64,000 nt of DNA from Kitagawia praeruptora (lineage: Eukaryota; Streptophyta; Magnoliopsida; Apiales; Apiaceae). Positions 21,301 through 30,943 of this stretch are shown here, one piece after another. Under the pieces are notes generated by a model. That model saw only the letters and a program-made list of their open reading frames with translations, searched no databases and was not told where the DNA came from. Made by a program: the position numbers and the translations under genes. Every line of letters starts with the position of its first letter. Within the stretch, counting starts at the first letter, position 1. The stretch covers positions 141,321,001 to 141,385,000 of the forward strand of contig CM075354.1 in the NCBI GenBank assembly GCA_037693485.1. Direction: 5' to 3'.

Positions 21301-23198
21301 TTAGTCTCACTTCTCTGTTCTTTTATCTCTCTTTGATTTTTCACTCCCTCACTCATCCTAGATGCAGTAGTATGAGCAGTACTAACATGCAAAAGAGTAG
21401 ATTTTACCTTGAAGGCCTTTGAAAGGGGCAAGTCATCATCAGAGATATCTTCCACTAATCCTTCTTGTAGTTGTGGTTGAACAGTATCTTTTGTCAGAAT
21501 GGTACTGTCACTTGATTGATTGACAGCACCTTCTGTTTTGTCTTTGACAGCATCTTTGGCTGTGACAGCAACTTCCCTAGGGTAAGATGCTTTGAGGGAA
21601 TCGATCAAGATGCTGGCTGTTTCAATTTCTGACAAATTTGCATCTTGATCTAATCCAGTGTTTGATTGGGTGGTATCCATTTCACTTTGAGAAATGGGTT
21701 CTTGTGGACCACTAGATGGGGGCTCATCCATGATTTGAGATGGATGATCAAAACCTGAGGGGTTGGTACTGTCCCCCTCTCTAGGTTGATTAGAAGAAAC
21801 AACAGATGTGGGAATGAAAGAAGAAGATTGAATTTCAGATTGATTAATTGGCTGTTCCACAGAAAAGGATTGTGGAACATCAATAGTATGAGTGAATTCC
21901 TCACTGTGCTCTATCTCAATGTGTGTATCTTCAAATACAGGTTCCTCAAGAGTGAGTTCTTGAGTTTGTGCAGACTCTTTACAAGGTGCCTTGGGAGACA
22001 GGCCAATTTCAATAGATGTCCCTTGTTGAGAAGAGACACCTAGAGGTGAGTTCATTTCCCTATCATCCTCTACAGTCTTTTGGGAAACTGTAGGGTGGCT
22101 GACAGTAACCTTGGCCCTTCTAGCTCTCTTCTTCTTAGGCTCAGAAGGGGCTACTGTGGGTTCTTTTTCACTACCAACCTTATTTGCTGCACTAGGTGCA
22201 GTGACTCCCTCTTGACTCTCAACTTGTTCACCAGTTGCACTCTCTAGGGTTCTTTTCTTGGATTCCTGTTTAGCCATTTTAAGGGCTTTTGGTAGTCTAG
22301 AGTCCCTAGGTGGAATGTATGGTGTAGAATGTGGGTTAACTGAATTTGGGTCTAATTCAGCTTCATTCTCTATTGTGAAAACAGTGTAACCTGTTGGAAA
22401 TGGAAAATCAAGGTTGGGCACTTGATTTACCATGTGTTGTGTGAAACATAGTGGAATATGTGCATTCAAATTTTGTGTGTTAAGAGATGTGTGTGTGTTT
22501 TTCTTTAAAACAGGACATTCTTCAAAATCAGAATTGTCCTCAACATTTCCACAAATATTATTAATACACATAGTTAAAAAGCGAGGATAGATGGATACCT
22601 TCTTGCCTATTACGCTTTTCAACTGTGTCATGATCAGTTTTCCAATGTTCACCTTGTATCCATGGACTAATGAATGAGTGAGCTTCTTGATATATGATGG
22701 TATTCCATTCCATCCTGTAGTCTTGGTAGAGAATACTTTCACCATTACATCAAAAATCATACTCCACTCTTTTCTCAGAAATTTCCTGTCCATTTCTCCT
22801 GTTTGATACCACTTATCAGAAGTTTTTTCAAGTTTAGAACCAGAGTACCCAATCTTCAGAAAGAACTTCTTCAGAGTATCATCAGTTGCTAGTTCCTTAA
22901 AGCTTTCTTCACTGGTCAACATAATACCCAAAGCCTCATTGATATTCTTTACTGAAAGAGAATGACTTGCATCATCTATATTGAACTTAATTGATTCATT
23001 CTCTCCAGTTCCTTGAGCACTTGCTGATTTCCAGAATTTTTCAATTCTAACAGCATCAATTTTGGGGGAAGAGGTTATTGCATGACCTAGGTAGGATTTA
23101 TTCAAGAACGAAATAAGTCCTTTGAAGTTTTCACCAGCATCACTAGGAGAAAAGATACCAGCAAAGTTGGTTTGAGCAATACTTTGTTTAGGTGCCAT
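18303..23198 (-). CDS. Third ORF of the Sirevirus-type Copia (1631 aa, env-like by position only)
   Basis: Function is unknown. The ORF follows pol, where Sireviruses such as soybean SIRE1 carry an env-like gene, but it is far longer than those I know (about 650 residues in SIRE1). Residues 1-290 look globular. A basic KKKRARRAK stretch (about 354) could be a nuclear signal. The middle (300-1250) is long, polar and rich in Glu/Ser/Thr/Lys, with a probable coiled coil at about 705-760 and Lys-Asp-Thr/Ala-Val repeats around 535-565 and 1173-1232. The last 360 residues are charged and probably helical. I see no signal peptide and no membrane segment, so an envelope role is doubtful; a structural or nucleic-acid-associated role is as likely. 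The ATG at 23198 is the first in frame after a noncoding spacer. The frame is wholly open, which supports recent selection or recent insertion. Confidence 0.8.
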   Translation of the reverse strand: MAPKQSIAQTNFAGIFSPSDAGENFKGLISFLNKSYLGHAITSSPKIDAVRIEKFWKSASAQGTGENESIKFNIDDASHSLSVKNINEALGIMLTSEESFKELATDDTLKKFFLKIGYSGSKLEKTSDKWYQTGEMDRKFLRKEWSMIFDVMVKVFSTKTTGWNGIPSYIKKLTHSLVHGYKVNIGKLIMTQLKSVIGKKVSIYPRFLTMCINNICGNVEDNSDFEECPVLKKNTHTSLNTQNLNAHIPLCFTQHMVNQVPNLDFPFPTGYTVFTIENEAELDPNSVNPHSTPYIPPRDSRLPKALKMAKQESKKRTLESATGEQVESQEGVTAPSAANKVGSEKEPTVAPSEPKKKRARRAKVTVSHPTVSQKTVEDDREMNSPLGVSSQQGTSIEIGLSPKAPCKESAQTQELTLEEPVFEDTHIEIEHSEEFTHTIDVPQSFSVEQPINQSEIQSSSFIPTSVVSSNQPREGDSTNPSGFDHPSQIMDEPPSSGPQEPISQSEMDTTQSNTGLDQDANLSEIETASILIDSLKASYPREVAVTAKDAVKDKTEGAVNQSSDSTILTKDTVQPQLQEGLVEDISDDDLPLSKAFKVKSTLLHVSTAHTTASRMSEGVKNQREIKEQRSETKNERQPNVLAKGEGLEHVQSELEGANKQKALGLEGLFVRDDEIIYKNTESVRTPTASMPQTYPLPPKRLRSGGPSTSTNDRLQALENRCATMENKLDNLSSTVKNGFAEIQATLLSFSSLIHAAHLTKGEKIKDQKEAEQPGRKVELQGEARQGEQRSKGEQERVKTAIVSGTEELFEAEVDGEQMLVSKEVLSQIQGNKASSIKINEPVPEKKESTLERLWREKEESNKMGKGKGKLPEYVFSSEPITWTDGSTYSQEEADSITVSHMESTLNNKDEEFNNLVNEAIKESKGKPAKLAEALKEKIVNLSVKISSEKRWAVDVYLKSGHSIFITTQLLETFSARVQYILGILVKKNSTIFDESLYMQLGTMVNNKLPEISLQPYGVSFKQTTAKGTKGLGFLTLEGKTSLKSNVIMDVLKLLLKAPITKERIQAVKDIHKILAKRDMEYSAKIKKLIAKANSSRNAQGGNCTFDDTLEKDDDDNQDGGEAGGLKRTKLRDSSKEQTQVKEAESKETSENTGTSKKVDEKKEEEVLEALKGNQEEMEIDSIQLEKDTVNKDAVKDVNKDAVSQDEVIVIKDTVTEDTFRSPIKDTVNDSTVKTSKTVRIKRKSKRPTKGKTVYKGEGKATGLGLKKPLMRRRMNSFEMMQLKAKETITSVSIEFDESKEEVARYILWENKERLITVEPDFTQITKSKVISSKLIQTSGTVKRRIDFFYLERMVELLQTYDNVSKKIMDQVLKYYEARYVEFIEKFGDWTLHNDDDVYQILGLEYEEDNPIPDYNWTEMRKPYSEHEMKMYEAEQRFREELASRKKSRQQIEDEIEAEMKKSYSKINKINSEESNYQPCVLDNPLRIKYGKEEIYVDSFSKLKTSVLKELFWQVVGSTNSLETLCSWELDMILDQRRGEDPSLDKQRRETLNQLPGRRFKMEGDVLKFRSIVKQNVYWMELRDALNTASSMIRKYIVENEDDAQSPEEKELIENLRRALREKEQSEKFKSR

Positions 23199-23975
23199 TG
23201 TTGAATGCTTTGAAAAATGAGAGAGAAAATGCGGTTTTTGGATGCAGAAGGTTGAGAGGTTTTTGCAAATGAAAGTGATAGTAGATTAAACGGTAGATTC
23301 AGTTTCTAATATGAATCGATTTAACCTCTCTTAATTGAACGTGTGATAATGATATTACCCATTAACTCCACTTGCTATATTACGTGGCAGTTGCTATTAG
23401 ATCGTGGATTGGTGAAAAGAAATATACGTATATATATATATATATAAATTAATATATATATATATCTTTCCACTATCTTTGACAGCAACTTCTCGTGACA
23501 GCATCTTTCATTGACAGTAACCTGTGCGCTTTTCTTTCTCTACCAATTCTGACAGCAATTTCTTGTGACAGCAACTTTCATTGACAGCAACTTGTGCGCT
23601 AACAACATTTCTGTCAATCAGCTTCATGAGTGACAGTAAGTTTTATCTGACAGTAAACTTATCATAAGATCATGCTGTCGCTGTTCACACATAACTTAAG
23701 TTAAGGACACATGATTTCTTACAATCATTTTAAGACAGACATGTAAAACTATTTTAGCATAGTCATAGCAAGCATGATATCTAAAACTCCTTTTAGCATA
23801 GTCATAGCAAACATGATATCTAAAAATCCTTTTAGCATAGTCATAGCAAACATGCTGTCTGAACAAGCATCACAATGTACCTTAACTTCTCATGACAGTA
23901 CCTTCTAGTGACAGTACCTTTAAAAGTTTCTGTCATGAGCTTCGACTTCCTATAATTGATAAACCAGTTAGATGT
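23199..23975 (-). other. Spacer between pol and the third ORF, packed with repeats
   Basis: Three layers are visible. A (TA)n run lies at about 23429-23465. At 23480-23655 at least eight TGACAGYA words occur within 180 bases. A 39-base unit containing TTTTAGCATAGTCATAGCAA is repeated nearly three times at 23752-23865. No ORF is present. The spacer could hold a splice acceptor or internal start used to express the third ORF. Confidence 0.75.
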
Positions 23976-25328
23976 TCATACCTGATTTAGCATTCCTAAT
24001 TCACTCACCAACCTGGTAAATGTTGCTTCATCCAGTGGCTTGGTGAATATATCTGCAAGTTGCTTATCTGTTAGAACATAAACCAATTTTACATTTCCTT
24101 TTTCAACATGCTCCCTGATGAAATGATGTCTTATATCAATGTGCTTTGTTCTGGAGTGTTGAACTGGATTGTCTGATATGGCTATGGCACTAGTGTTGTC
24201 ACAGTAGATAGGAATATTTGACAACTTTAGTCCATAATCCAATAATTGATTCTTCATCCAAAGTATTTGTGCACAGCAACTTCCAGCTGCAATATATTCA
24301 GCTTCTGCAGTTGATGTAGAAACTGAGTGTTGCTTCTTACTGAACCATGACACCAATCTCCCCCCAAGAAATTGACAGCTTCCTGTAGTACTTTTTCTAT
24401 CAATTTTGCAGCCAGCATAGTCTGAATCAGAATATCCAATTAGATCAAATCCAGTTTCCTTAGGGTACCAAAGACCTAGATTTGGGGTGCCTTTGAGATA
24501 TCTAAAGATTCTTTTAATTGCAACTAAGTGTGATTCTTTTGGATCAGCTTGAAACCTTGCACAGAGACATGTAGCAAACATTATATCTGGCCTGCTTGCT
24601 GTTAAGTACAGCAATGATCCTACCATGCCTCTGTAGGTACTAGAATCCACTTTCTTGCCTTTAGGATCTAACTCTAATTTGGTGACTGTTGAGATAGGTG
24701 TCTTGGCAGGTGTTGAATCCTCTAGGTTAAACTTCTTGAGAAGCTCTTTGACATACTTAGATTGACAGATGAAGATTCCTTCCTTTTTCTGATAGATTTG
24801 AAGACCAAGAAAGAATGCTAATTCTCCCATCATGCTCATTTCATACTTGTTTCTCATTAGAGATGAGAACTTTTCACACAATTTTTCATTTGTTGAGCCA
24901 AAAATTATGTCATCAACATATATCTGCACAAGAATGATGTCTTTGCCATGGTATTTATAGAATAAAGTTTTATCCACCATACCTCTTATAAATTGATTTT
25001 CCAGGAGAAAAGTGGATAAAGTGTCATACCAGGCTCTTGGTGCTTGCTTTAAGCCATATAGAGCCTTGAACAGCTTGTAGACAAAATTATGCAGTTTGTC
25101 ATTTTCAAATCCAGGAGGCTGTTCAACATACACTTCTTCTTCTAATTCTCCATTTAGAAAGGCACTTTTAACATCCATTTGAAATACCTTGAATTTGCAG
25201 TGTGCAGCAAAAGCTAAGAAAATTCTTATGGCTTCAAGTCTGGCAACAGGAGCAAATGTTTCATCATAATCTATCCCTTCCTGTTGACAGTAACCTTTGG
25301 CCACTAGCCTTGCCTTATTTCTTGTCAC
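23976..25328 (-). CDS. Copia pol, reverse transcriptase and RNase H part
   Basis: This is the distal part of pol. Seen in order: RLVAKGYCQQEGIDYDETFAP (start of RT), QMDVKSAFLNGEL with the first catalytic Asp, ALYGLKQAPRAWY, and the YVDD active site at about residue 137. RNase H follows with GYSDSDYAG, STAEAEYIA, and the C-terminal TKHIDIRHHFIRE and DIFTKPL. All key residues are present to the natural end. The ATG at 25328 is only the first Met after the nonsense codon at 25362-25364. In the family this region is continuous with integrase, so it is the second half of an interrupted gene and not a separate protein. Confidence 0.9.
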   Translation of the reverse strand: MTRNKARLVAKGYCQQEGIDYDETFAPVARLEAIRIFLAFAAHCKFKVFQMDVKSAFLNGELEEEVYVEQPPGFENDKLHNFVYKLFKALYGLKQAPRAWYDTLSTFLLENQFIRGMVDKTLFYKYHGKDIILVQIYVDDIIFGSTNEKLCEKFSSLMRNKYEMSMMGELAFFLGLQIYQKKEGIFICQSKYVKELLKKFNLEDSTPAKTPISTVTKLELDPKGKKVDSSTYRGMVGSLLYLTASRPDIMFATCLCARFQADPKESHLVAIKRIFRYLKGTPNLGLWYPKETGFDLIGYSDSDYAGCKIDRKSTTGSCQFLGGRLVSWFSKKQHSVSTSTAEAEYIAAGSCCAQILWMKNQLLDYGLKLSNIPIYCDNTSAIAISDNPVQHSRTKHIDIRHHFIREHVEKGNVKLVYVLTDKQLADIFTKPLDEATFTRLVSELGMLNQV

Positions 25329-25361
25329 ATTTCCACTCTCATCTATCTTGTTTCTGAAAAC

Positions 25362-27221
25362 TCATTTTGTCTCAATGACTGATTTTCCTTTTGGCCTTGG
25401 AACTAGTTTCCAAACATTGTTTCTTTCAAATTGATTTAGCTCCTCCTGCATGGCCATCACCCAATCAGAATCCAACAATGCTTCTTCAACTATTTTTGGT
25501 TCCATTTGAGATAAGAAACATGAAAACATGCTTTCAGCAGAGATATTCCTCCTTGTCCTCACACCAGTAGTGGGATGTCCAATAATTAGATTACTGGTAT
25601 GATCTCTGTTCCACTTTGTTGATTGAGGCAAGCTACTTGTTTGATGAGATTGTCTTTCATCAATATGAGGATTTGATTCTCCACCATTTTCATTATTCTG
25701 CTCATTTTGCTCAAATTCTCCAGTCTCACATTCTTGTTGATTGATGCCTGAAATTGTCTGTGATTGAGCTGAGGTTTGATTTAGATTATGAGAATTGACA
25801 GATTCTTTCTCATATCCCATTGATTGAATGAGACTTGGTTCTTCATCAACAAATTCTTCTTTTTCCAAGTATCCTTGATTCTCAAATCTGAAGGGTTGCA
25901 TTTGACCATCCTCATGTAGCCCTGGAAACTTGGTTTCATCAAACGTGACATTGACACTTTCTTCAATTGTTTTGTGCTCCATGATATAGACTCTGTAGGC
26001 AGTCCTTTCTATCCCATATCCCATGAAAATGCCTTCATATGCTTTAGTATCAAACTTGCCTTTTCTTTCATGGTTGTCTTTCATCAAAAAGCACTTGCTT
26101 CCAAAAATATGAAAGTACTTGACAGTAGGTTTCTTTCCTGTCAAAAGATAGTAAGGAGTATTGCCATGAGCCTTGTTGATTAGAGTTCTGTTCTGTGTAT
26201 AACAAGCAGTGTTTATGGCTTCTGCCCAGAAATATGTTGGTAATTTAGCATTACTTAACATAGTCCTTGCAGCTTCAATAAGAGTCCTATTTTTCCTTTC
26301 TACAACTCCATTTTGCTGTGGAGTTCTTGCAGCAGAGAATTGTTGAACAATTCCTTGATCTTTGCAGAAGTTTCCAAGTGTAGCATTTCTGAATTCAGTT
26401 CCATTGTCACTTCTTAGAAATTGAACTTTTGCTTCAGGGGTCCTGTCAAGTACCCTTATGTGATCAATGATTTCTTGAGCAGCTTCATCCTTTAATTCTA
26501 AAAATTTCACCCAAGTGTACCTAGAATAGTCATCTATCATGACCAGTGCATATCTTTTTCTGGATAGTGATTGAACATTCACTGGTCCAAAAAGATCCAT
26601 GTGAATCAACTTGAGTGCTTCAGTGTTAGTGTTGACTTGCTTTGATTTATGCATTGCTTTCCTCAATTTTCCCATTTGACAATCTTCACACAGTCCTTCT
26701 TGACAGAATTCCTGTTGAGGTAGTCCTCTCACCAATTCCTTCTTCATCAGCATGTTCATTGTTTTGAAATTGAGATGAGAAAATTTCTTGTGCCAAAGCA
26801 TGCTATCTTCAACACTTGCTTTGCTGTAGAAGCAAAATATTCTTTCCTCATTTGTTGAGTTTAAGTCTGCAACAAATAGGCTTCCTTTCCTTACTCCTTT
26901 CAGAGATAGGCTTCTATCCTTCTTATGGTGAATTGAACATTCCATCATGCCAAAGTTTACTTTGAAACCTTTGTCAGTGAATTGACTGACACTGAGCAGA
27001 TTATGCTTCAAACCTTCCACAAGAGAAATTTCTTCAATGACAACATTTCCAACTTTTAAACAGCCATATCCCACAGTGTAACCTTTGCTGTTGTCTCCAA
27101 AGGTTATTGTTGGGCCAGCCTTCTCAACATATTGTGATAGCAGGGATATATCACCAGTCATGTGTTTGGAGCATCCACTGTCGATTATCCACATGACCTG
27201 TTTACCTTTCTTTCCCTGCAA
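25362..27221 (-). pseudogene. Copia pol, protease and integrase part, ended by a nonsense codon
   Basis: Protease is marked by WIIDSGCSKHMTGD. The pre-integrase zinc-binding region (WHKKFSHLN, then CQEGLCEDCQMGK) follows. The integrase core is complete in its three acidic residues: HMDLFGP, LRSDNGTEF and NGVVERKNR. The frame ends at ETK with TGA (25364-25362), where the family has Trp in a conserved TKWVFRNK-type motif; the coding sequence resumes in the same frame directly after. A single G to A change explains it. Upstream, the frame is open back to the gag stop TAA, also in the same frame, about 12 codons before the first pol Met. Pol expression would therefore need gag stop readthrough or another device. 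Confidence 0.88.
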
Positions 27222-27233
27222 GTCAGAAAGAGT

Positions 27234-29810
27234 TTAATTTGTATTTGGTACCCAAGTCTTGTTGGGTCCTGCATACTCAGTATCATCAGAAACTTTATCA
27301 ATATTTGACACAATATTATCAGAAGATGATTCCTTGACTTCTTTTATTACCCACTTAGTTTTTGACTTTGACTTTTTCTTAGTGAGAGCAGACTTCTCAC
27401 TTTCTTTAGTGGATTCAAAAGTCTTTGCAGTTTGCATATAAGAACATAATTCATTAGATGAAATTTGCAAATTAAAACATGTACTCATAGCAGTAATTTT
27501 GCATGGCATACAGTCAATGTTATTACAAACTACCAATTCTCTTTGCATAATGGGGGTTCTGTGTAAGTTCCCTTTCAACTCTGTTGCATTAGATATGCTA
27601 CTAGTTGATTTCTTACAAACATGAGTTAAATGATGTGAGGAGCCACAATTATTGCAAAGTTTCCTTGGTGCCTGCTTAACATATGCATAATTATTCTTTT
27701 TATCAATGCCTAGCTTCCCATTTCTGTTTTTGGACTTGGAGACTACTGTCTTGACAATCTGTTCAGAAGATGCTGTCGAACTATTTTTGACAGTATCTTT
27801 TGTACTTGCTGTCTTGACAGTAGGTTTGAAAGTTACTGTCTTGGATGATTTCTTGACAGTATCTTTTGAACACTTGGTTGGACTGTTTAAGACTGTTTCT
27901 GTCATAGACATTATGACAGAATCTTTTTCTTTCTTAGATTTACTGTCAATCCTCTCATCTTCATCACAGAGTTCTTGATTAATAATTAGGGAGTTTTCAT
28001 TAACCTCAAACTCTGTACTTTTGAAAATTGGGTTACTCACATTTTTGAGGATGTGAGGTTTTACAGTATTATTATCATCATTTTTCTGTATAACAGCCTC
28101 TTTACCAGGTCTCCTGCTATAATCATAGCCTATGCCTATCTTCTTACCTTCAGTATGTTTCTCATGATACTCTTGAACTAATTTAGAGGAATTTCTAAAT
28201 GCCTTTAGCTTAAATTCATTCTCAGAAATTTCTTTTCTTAGATAATCCTCTATCTCTTTAGCACAGGTTAAATCATTTTTTAGTCTTTCGTTTTCCTGAG
28301 CTAAAGAATCAATAGAACTGGTCTTAAGCAACAACACATCATTGTTAGATCTGAGTACTCCATTTTCTTTAGTTAATCTAGCAATTTCTTCATTTGCAGC
28401 AGATAAACTAGTATGAATATTAAACATTTCAGTACTCATTTCCTCAATGGTTTGCTTATAGTCATTTAAAGACATATCTAGTAATACTAGAGATGGTACC
28501 TGACTTGACGAGGTTGATGCTTCTTCATCCTCTCTAGCCATCAAGGCTAAATTCACAAATTCCTCTTCTTCTTCATTATCAGATTCATCCCAGCATTTTC
28601 CTTCAGCTACATAGGCTTTTCCTTGTTCTTTCTTAAATTGACTCCCAGTTCCTCTCTCCATTCTTTGTATTTGTTTTGGTCTTTTGCATTCAGTAGCAAA
28701 GTGACCAAGTTCATTGCAATTGTAGCATCTAAACTTTGACCTATCTACCATTCCTGTTTTGTATCCTCCCTTGGTGCCAGTAGCAAATTTTGATGAGCTT
28801 CCTTGGTTATACTTTGGAAATTGACCTTGAGGCTTATATGGCTTGTTCCTCCTGAACCTTATATTTTTGAATTTTCTTGCCATAAAAGCCATGGTTGGAT
28901 TATCCATTTTCTCCATTTCTTCTAGAGTGAAGAATTCTTCATCTTCAACATCTTCTAGTTGAAGGACAACCTTTTCTTCATCTTCAACCACCTCTTCTAT
29001 TTTCACAGATGAAAATTGAGGTTGTTGATCATTTTGAATTTGCTCACTTGCTTGAAAATATGACGGTCCTTGAGCAACTAGAGCACCAGCCATGTTTGCC
29101 ATCAATCCTTTGGATCCACTTTGTATAGCTTTCTTTTGATAATATTCAAGTTCATAAGATTTTAGAACTCCATACAATGTTTCAAGAGAAACAGAATTTA
29201 AGTCTCTCCCTTCTCTTATGGCTGTTACTCTGTGCTCAAGATGTTCTGGAAGAGTTAGCAGAAACTTGATATTGACTTCCTTCTTTTCATAAAACTTTTC
29301 ATGAATTTGAAGTTCAGTTATCAGTTTGCTAAATCTTTCAAACATGTGGGTTAGATCTTCTCCATGCTTGCCCATAAACGCTTCATATTGTGACACCAGT
29401 ATTTGTTTCTGATTTTCTCTGACCTCTTCACTTCCTTCACATAACAGTTCTATCTTTTTCCACATATCCCTGGCAGAGTTGCATGCTATTATATTTCCAC
29501 TCATAGCTTTGTCCAGGGTAAGTGCATCTAGTAGAATGAGTTGCAGATGATCATCCAGTGCTACCTTTTCTTTTTCTGAGTCATTATACTCAGACGGCTT
29601 CTTAGCAACCCAATGAGCTGGGATTACTACATCATTCACTGTAGCAGCTGGGATTTCCTTTTGAGGAATGAAGGGGCCATTTTCCAGAATACCTAGGAAT
29701 AGTGGGTTCTGAGCTTTGATAAATAACATAATCTTCTTTTTCCATATGTTGTAGTTTTCTTTATCAAAAGCTGGAATCTTGATATTACTTGACCTTTGAA
29801 TACTTGCCAT
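27234..29810 (-). CDS. Copia gag polyprotein (858 aa)
   Basis: This is the capsid/nucleocapsid protein that packages the element RNA. I chose the ATG at 29810 (MASIQRSSNIKIPAFDKENY), 43 bases after the primer-binding site; the further upstream Met at 29897 lies inside the LTR. The gag (UBN2-like) domain covers about residues 10-260, with YNIWKKKIMLFIKAQ and SLETLYGVLKSYELEY. A first CCHC knuckle CYNCNELGHFATEC begins at residue 362 and a second CNNCGSSHHLTHVC at residue 719. Between them are Glu-rich and coiled-coil segments and, at about 650-700, Lys-Asp-Thr-Val repeats shared with the third ORF. Such a long gag with two knuckles fits Sirevirus. It ends with TAA at 27234-27236 in the same frame as pol. 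Confidence 0.9.
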   Translation of the reverse strand: MASIQRSSNIKIPAFDKENYNIWKKKIMLFIKAQNPLFLGILENGPFIPQKEIPAATVNDVVIPAHWVAKKPSEYNDSEKEKVALDDHLQLILLDALTLDKAMSGNIIACNSARDMWKKIELLCEGSEEVRENQKQILVSQYEAFMGKHGEDLTHMFERFSKLITELQIHEKFYEKKEVNIKFLLTLPEHLEHRVTAIREGRDLNSVSLETLYGVLKSYELEYYQKKAIQSGSKGLMANMAGALVAQGPSYFQASEQIQNDQQPQFSSVKIEEVVEDEEKVVLQLEDVEDEEFFTLEEMEKMDNPTMAFMARKFKNIRFRRNKPYKPQGQFPKYNQGSSSKFATGTKGGYKTGMVDRSKFRCYNCNELGHFATECKRPKQIQRMERGTGSQFKKEQGKAYVAEGKCWDESDNEEEEEFVNLALMAREDEEASTSSSQVPSLVLLDMSLNDYKQTIEEMSTEMFNIHTSLSAANEEIARLTKENGVLRSNNDVLLLKTSSIDSLAQENERLKNDLTCAKEIEDYLRKEISENEFKLKAFRNSSKLVQEYHEKHTEGKKIGIGYDYSRRPGKEAVIQKNDDNNTVKPHILKNVSNPIFKSTEFEVNENSLIINQELCDEDERIDSKSKKEKDSVIMSMTETVLNSPTKCSKDTVKKSSKTVTFKPTVKTASTKDTVKNSSTASSEQIVKTVVSKSKNRNGKLGIDKKNNYAYVKQAPRKLCNNCGSSHHLTHVCKKSTSSISNATELKGNLHRTPIMQRELVVCNNIDCMPCKITAMSTCFNLQISSNELCSYMQTAKTFESTKESEKSALTKKKSKSKTKWVIKEVKESSSDNIVSNIDKVSDDTEYAGPNKTWVPNTN

Positions 29811-29841
29811 TTGGATCTCAGATATGTGTATTAATCTGATC

Positions 29842-29853
29842 GCTCTGATACCA
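29842..29853 (-). promoter_or_regulatory. Primer-binding site of the Copia element
   Basis: On the minus strand the sequence reads TGGTATCAGAGC, the complement of the 3' end of plant initiator tRNA-Met. It lies two bases inside the 5' LTR. Confidence 0.95.
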
Positions 29854-30124
29854 GTTGTTGGTCCAGGAAAGTATTGCAGAAGGGGGGTTGAATGCAATAC
29901 TAATAAATTTCAAAAACTATTTCAACAACTTAAATAGAATTTGTGATTTACTAGTAGAAGAAATGCAAACACAAGTAAAATCAAATACGAGGATTTCATA
30001 AAATAAATGTTTTATTTATTTTGCAAAGTTTTGCTACAACCTTAAGAACAAAATAGTTCTCAAGCTACAAAGACTCAAGAGATTACAGTTGTTGAAAGTT
30101 ATTTATTGTACAAGTAGAATGTTC

Positions 30125-30132
30125 TATTTATA
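30125..30132 (-). promoter_or_regulatory. TATA box of the Copia 5' LTR
   Basis: On the minus strand CTATAAATAG lies in the middle of the LTR, placing transcription start some 25-35 bases to the left. The region from here to 31016 is then U3. The same box in the 3' LTR is at 17240-17247. Confidence 0.75.
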
Positions 30133-30461
30133 GTGTGATAATCTACTGTACTACCACTATCAACATGAGTTACTGAGTTGCTGTTATATTCCTTTTGCAG
30201 CTCATTCCAGAATTCATTCCCATGTGATCAACACAAAGTAACTTAAAGATACTTTCCACATTTGAGCCACCCAGATCTAGCCGTATTCAATTTTGTCTGT
30301 TCTAGACTTTACAGGTTGTTCCATGTGATCTCTCGAGCTTCAGTTATAGACTTTCCAAGCTTGCTGTAAAGGTTGAATATTACAACACGCCTGCTTCTTT
30401 TGAACATGTACTCTGTCGTCTAATTTGACTTAGAAAATTCCTAAATCAGGCTGATTCTATA

Positions 30462-30943
30462 TGACAGTATGTTTGCCACAAAGTTTGCTGTCAATGGATT
30501 ACGCTTTTGGTTGACAGTATAAATTTCCCGCAGATATTACTGTCAAGAATTTTGCTTTGGTTGACAGTATGAATTCCCGCAGAGATTGCTGTCAAGAATT
30601 GTGCTTTGATTGACAGCATGTTTTTCCCGCAGAGATTGCTGTCATGAATTCCAAACTTACTGTCGCAAACTGTACATCAAAGTTGCTGTCATTAGAATCT
30701 CCGCCAATGTTGCTGTCAAGTTGAAACTTGCTGTCGACTTCGTGAAACTTGCTGTCGGCCTAGGCAACATATTGTTTCCTTGTAACCTTACTGTCAGGGT
30801 CTGACAGTAACATTTATTCCTTCTGTCGAACTTATGTATTTCTTGAGGCTTGAACATAATCGAACTTCTTCCAAGAATTACACTTATTACATAACAGTAT
30901 TTATTTAAATTACAAGAATACATTTCAGACTATGACAGTATGT
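30462..30943. promoter_or_regulatory. Cluster of TGACAGYA/TRCTGTCA words in U3
   Basis: Within 480 bases, roughly 330-810 bases upstream of the TATA box, I count about 17 occurrences of the core TGACAG or CTGTC in TGACAGYA-like context, in both orientations. Several are set in a repeated frame with TTCCCGCAGA. The arrangement resembles a transcription-factor binding array. TGACAG is a known core for TALE (KNOX/BELL) homeodomain proteins, but binding here is inference. Confidence 0.6.
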
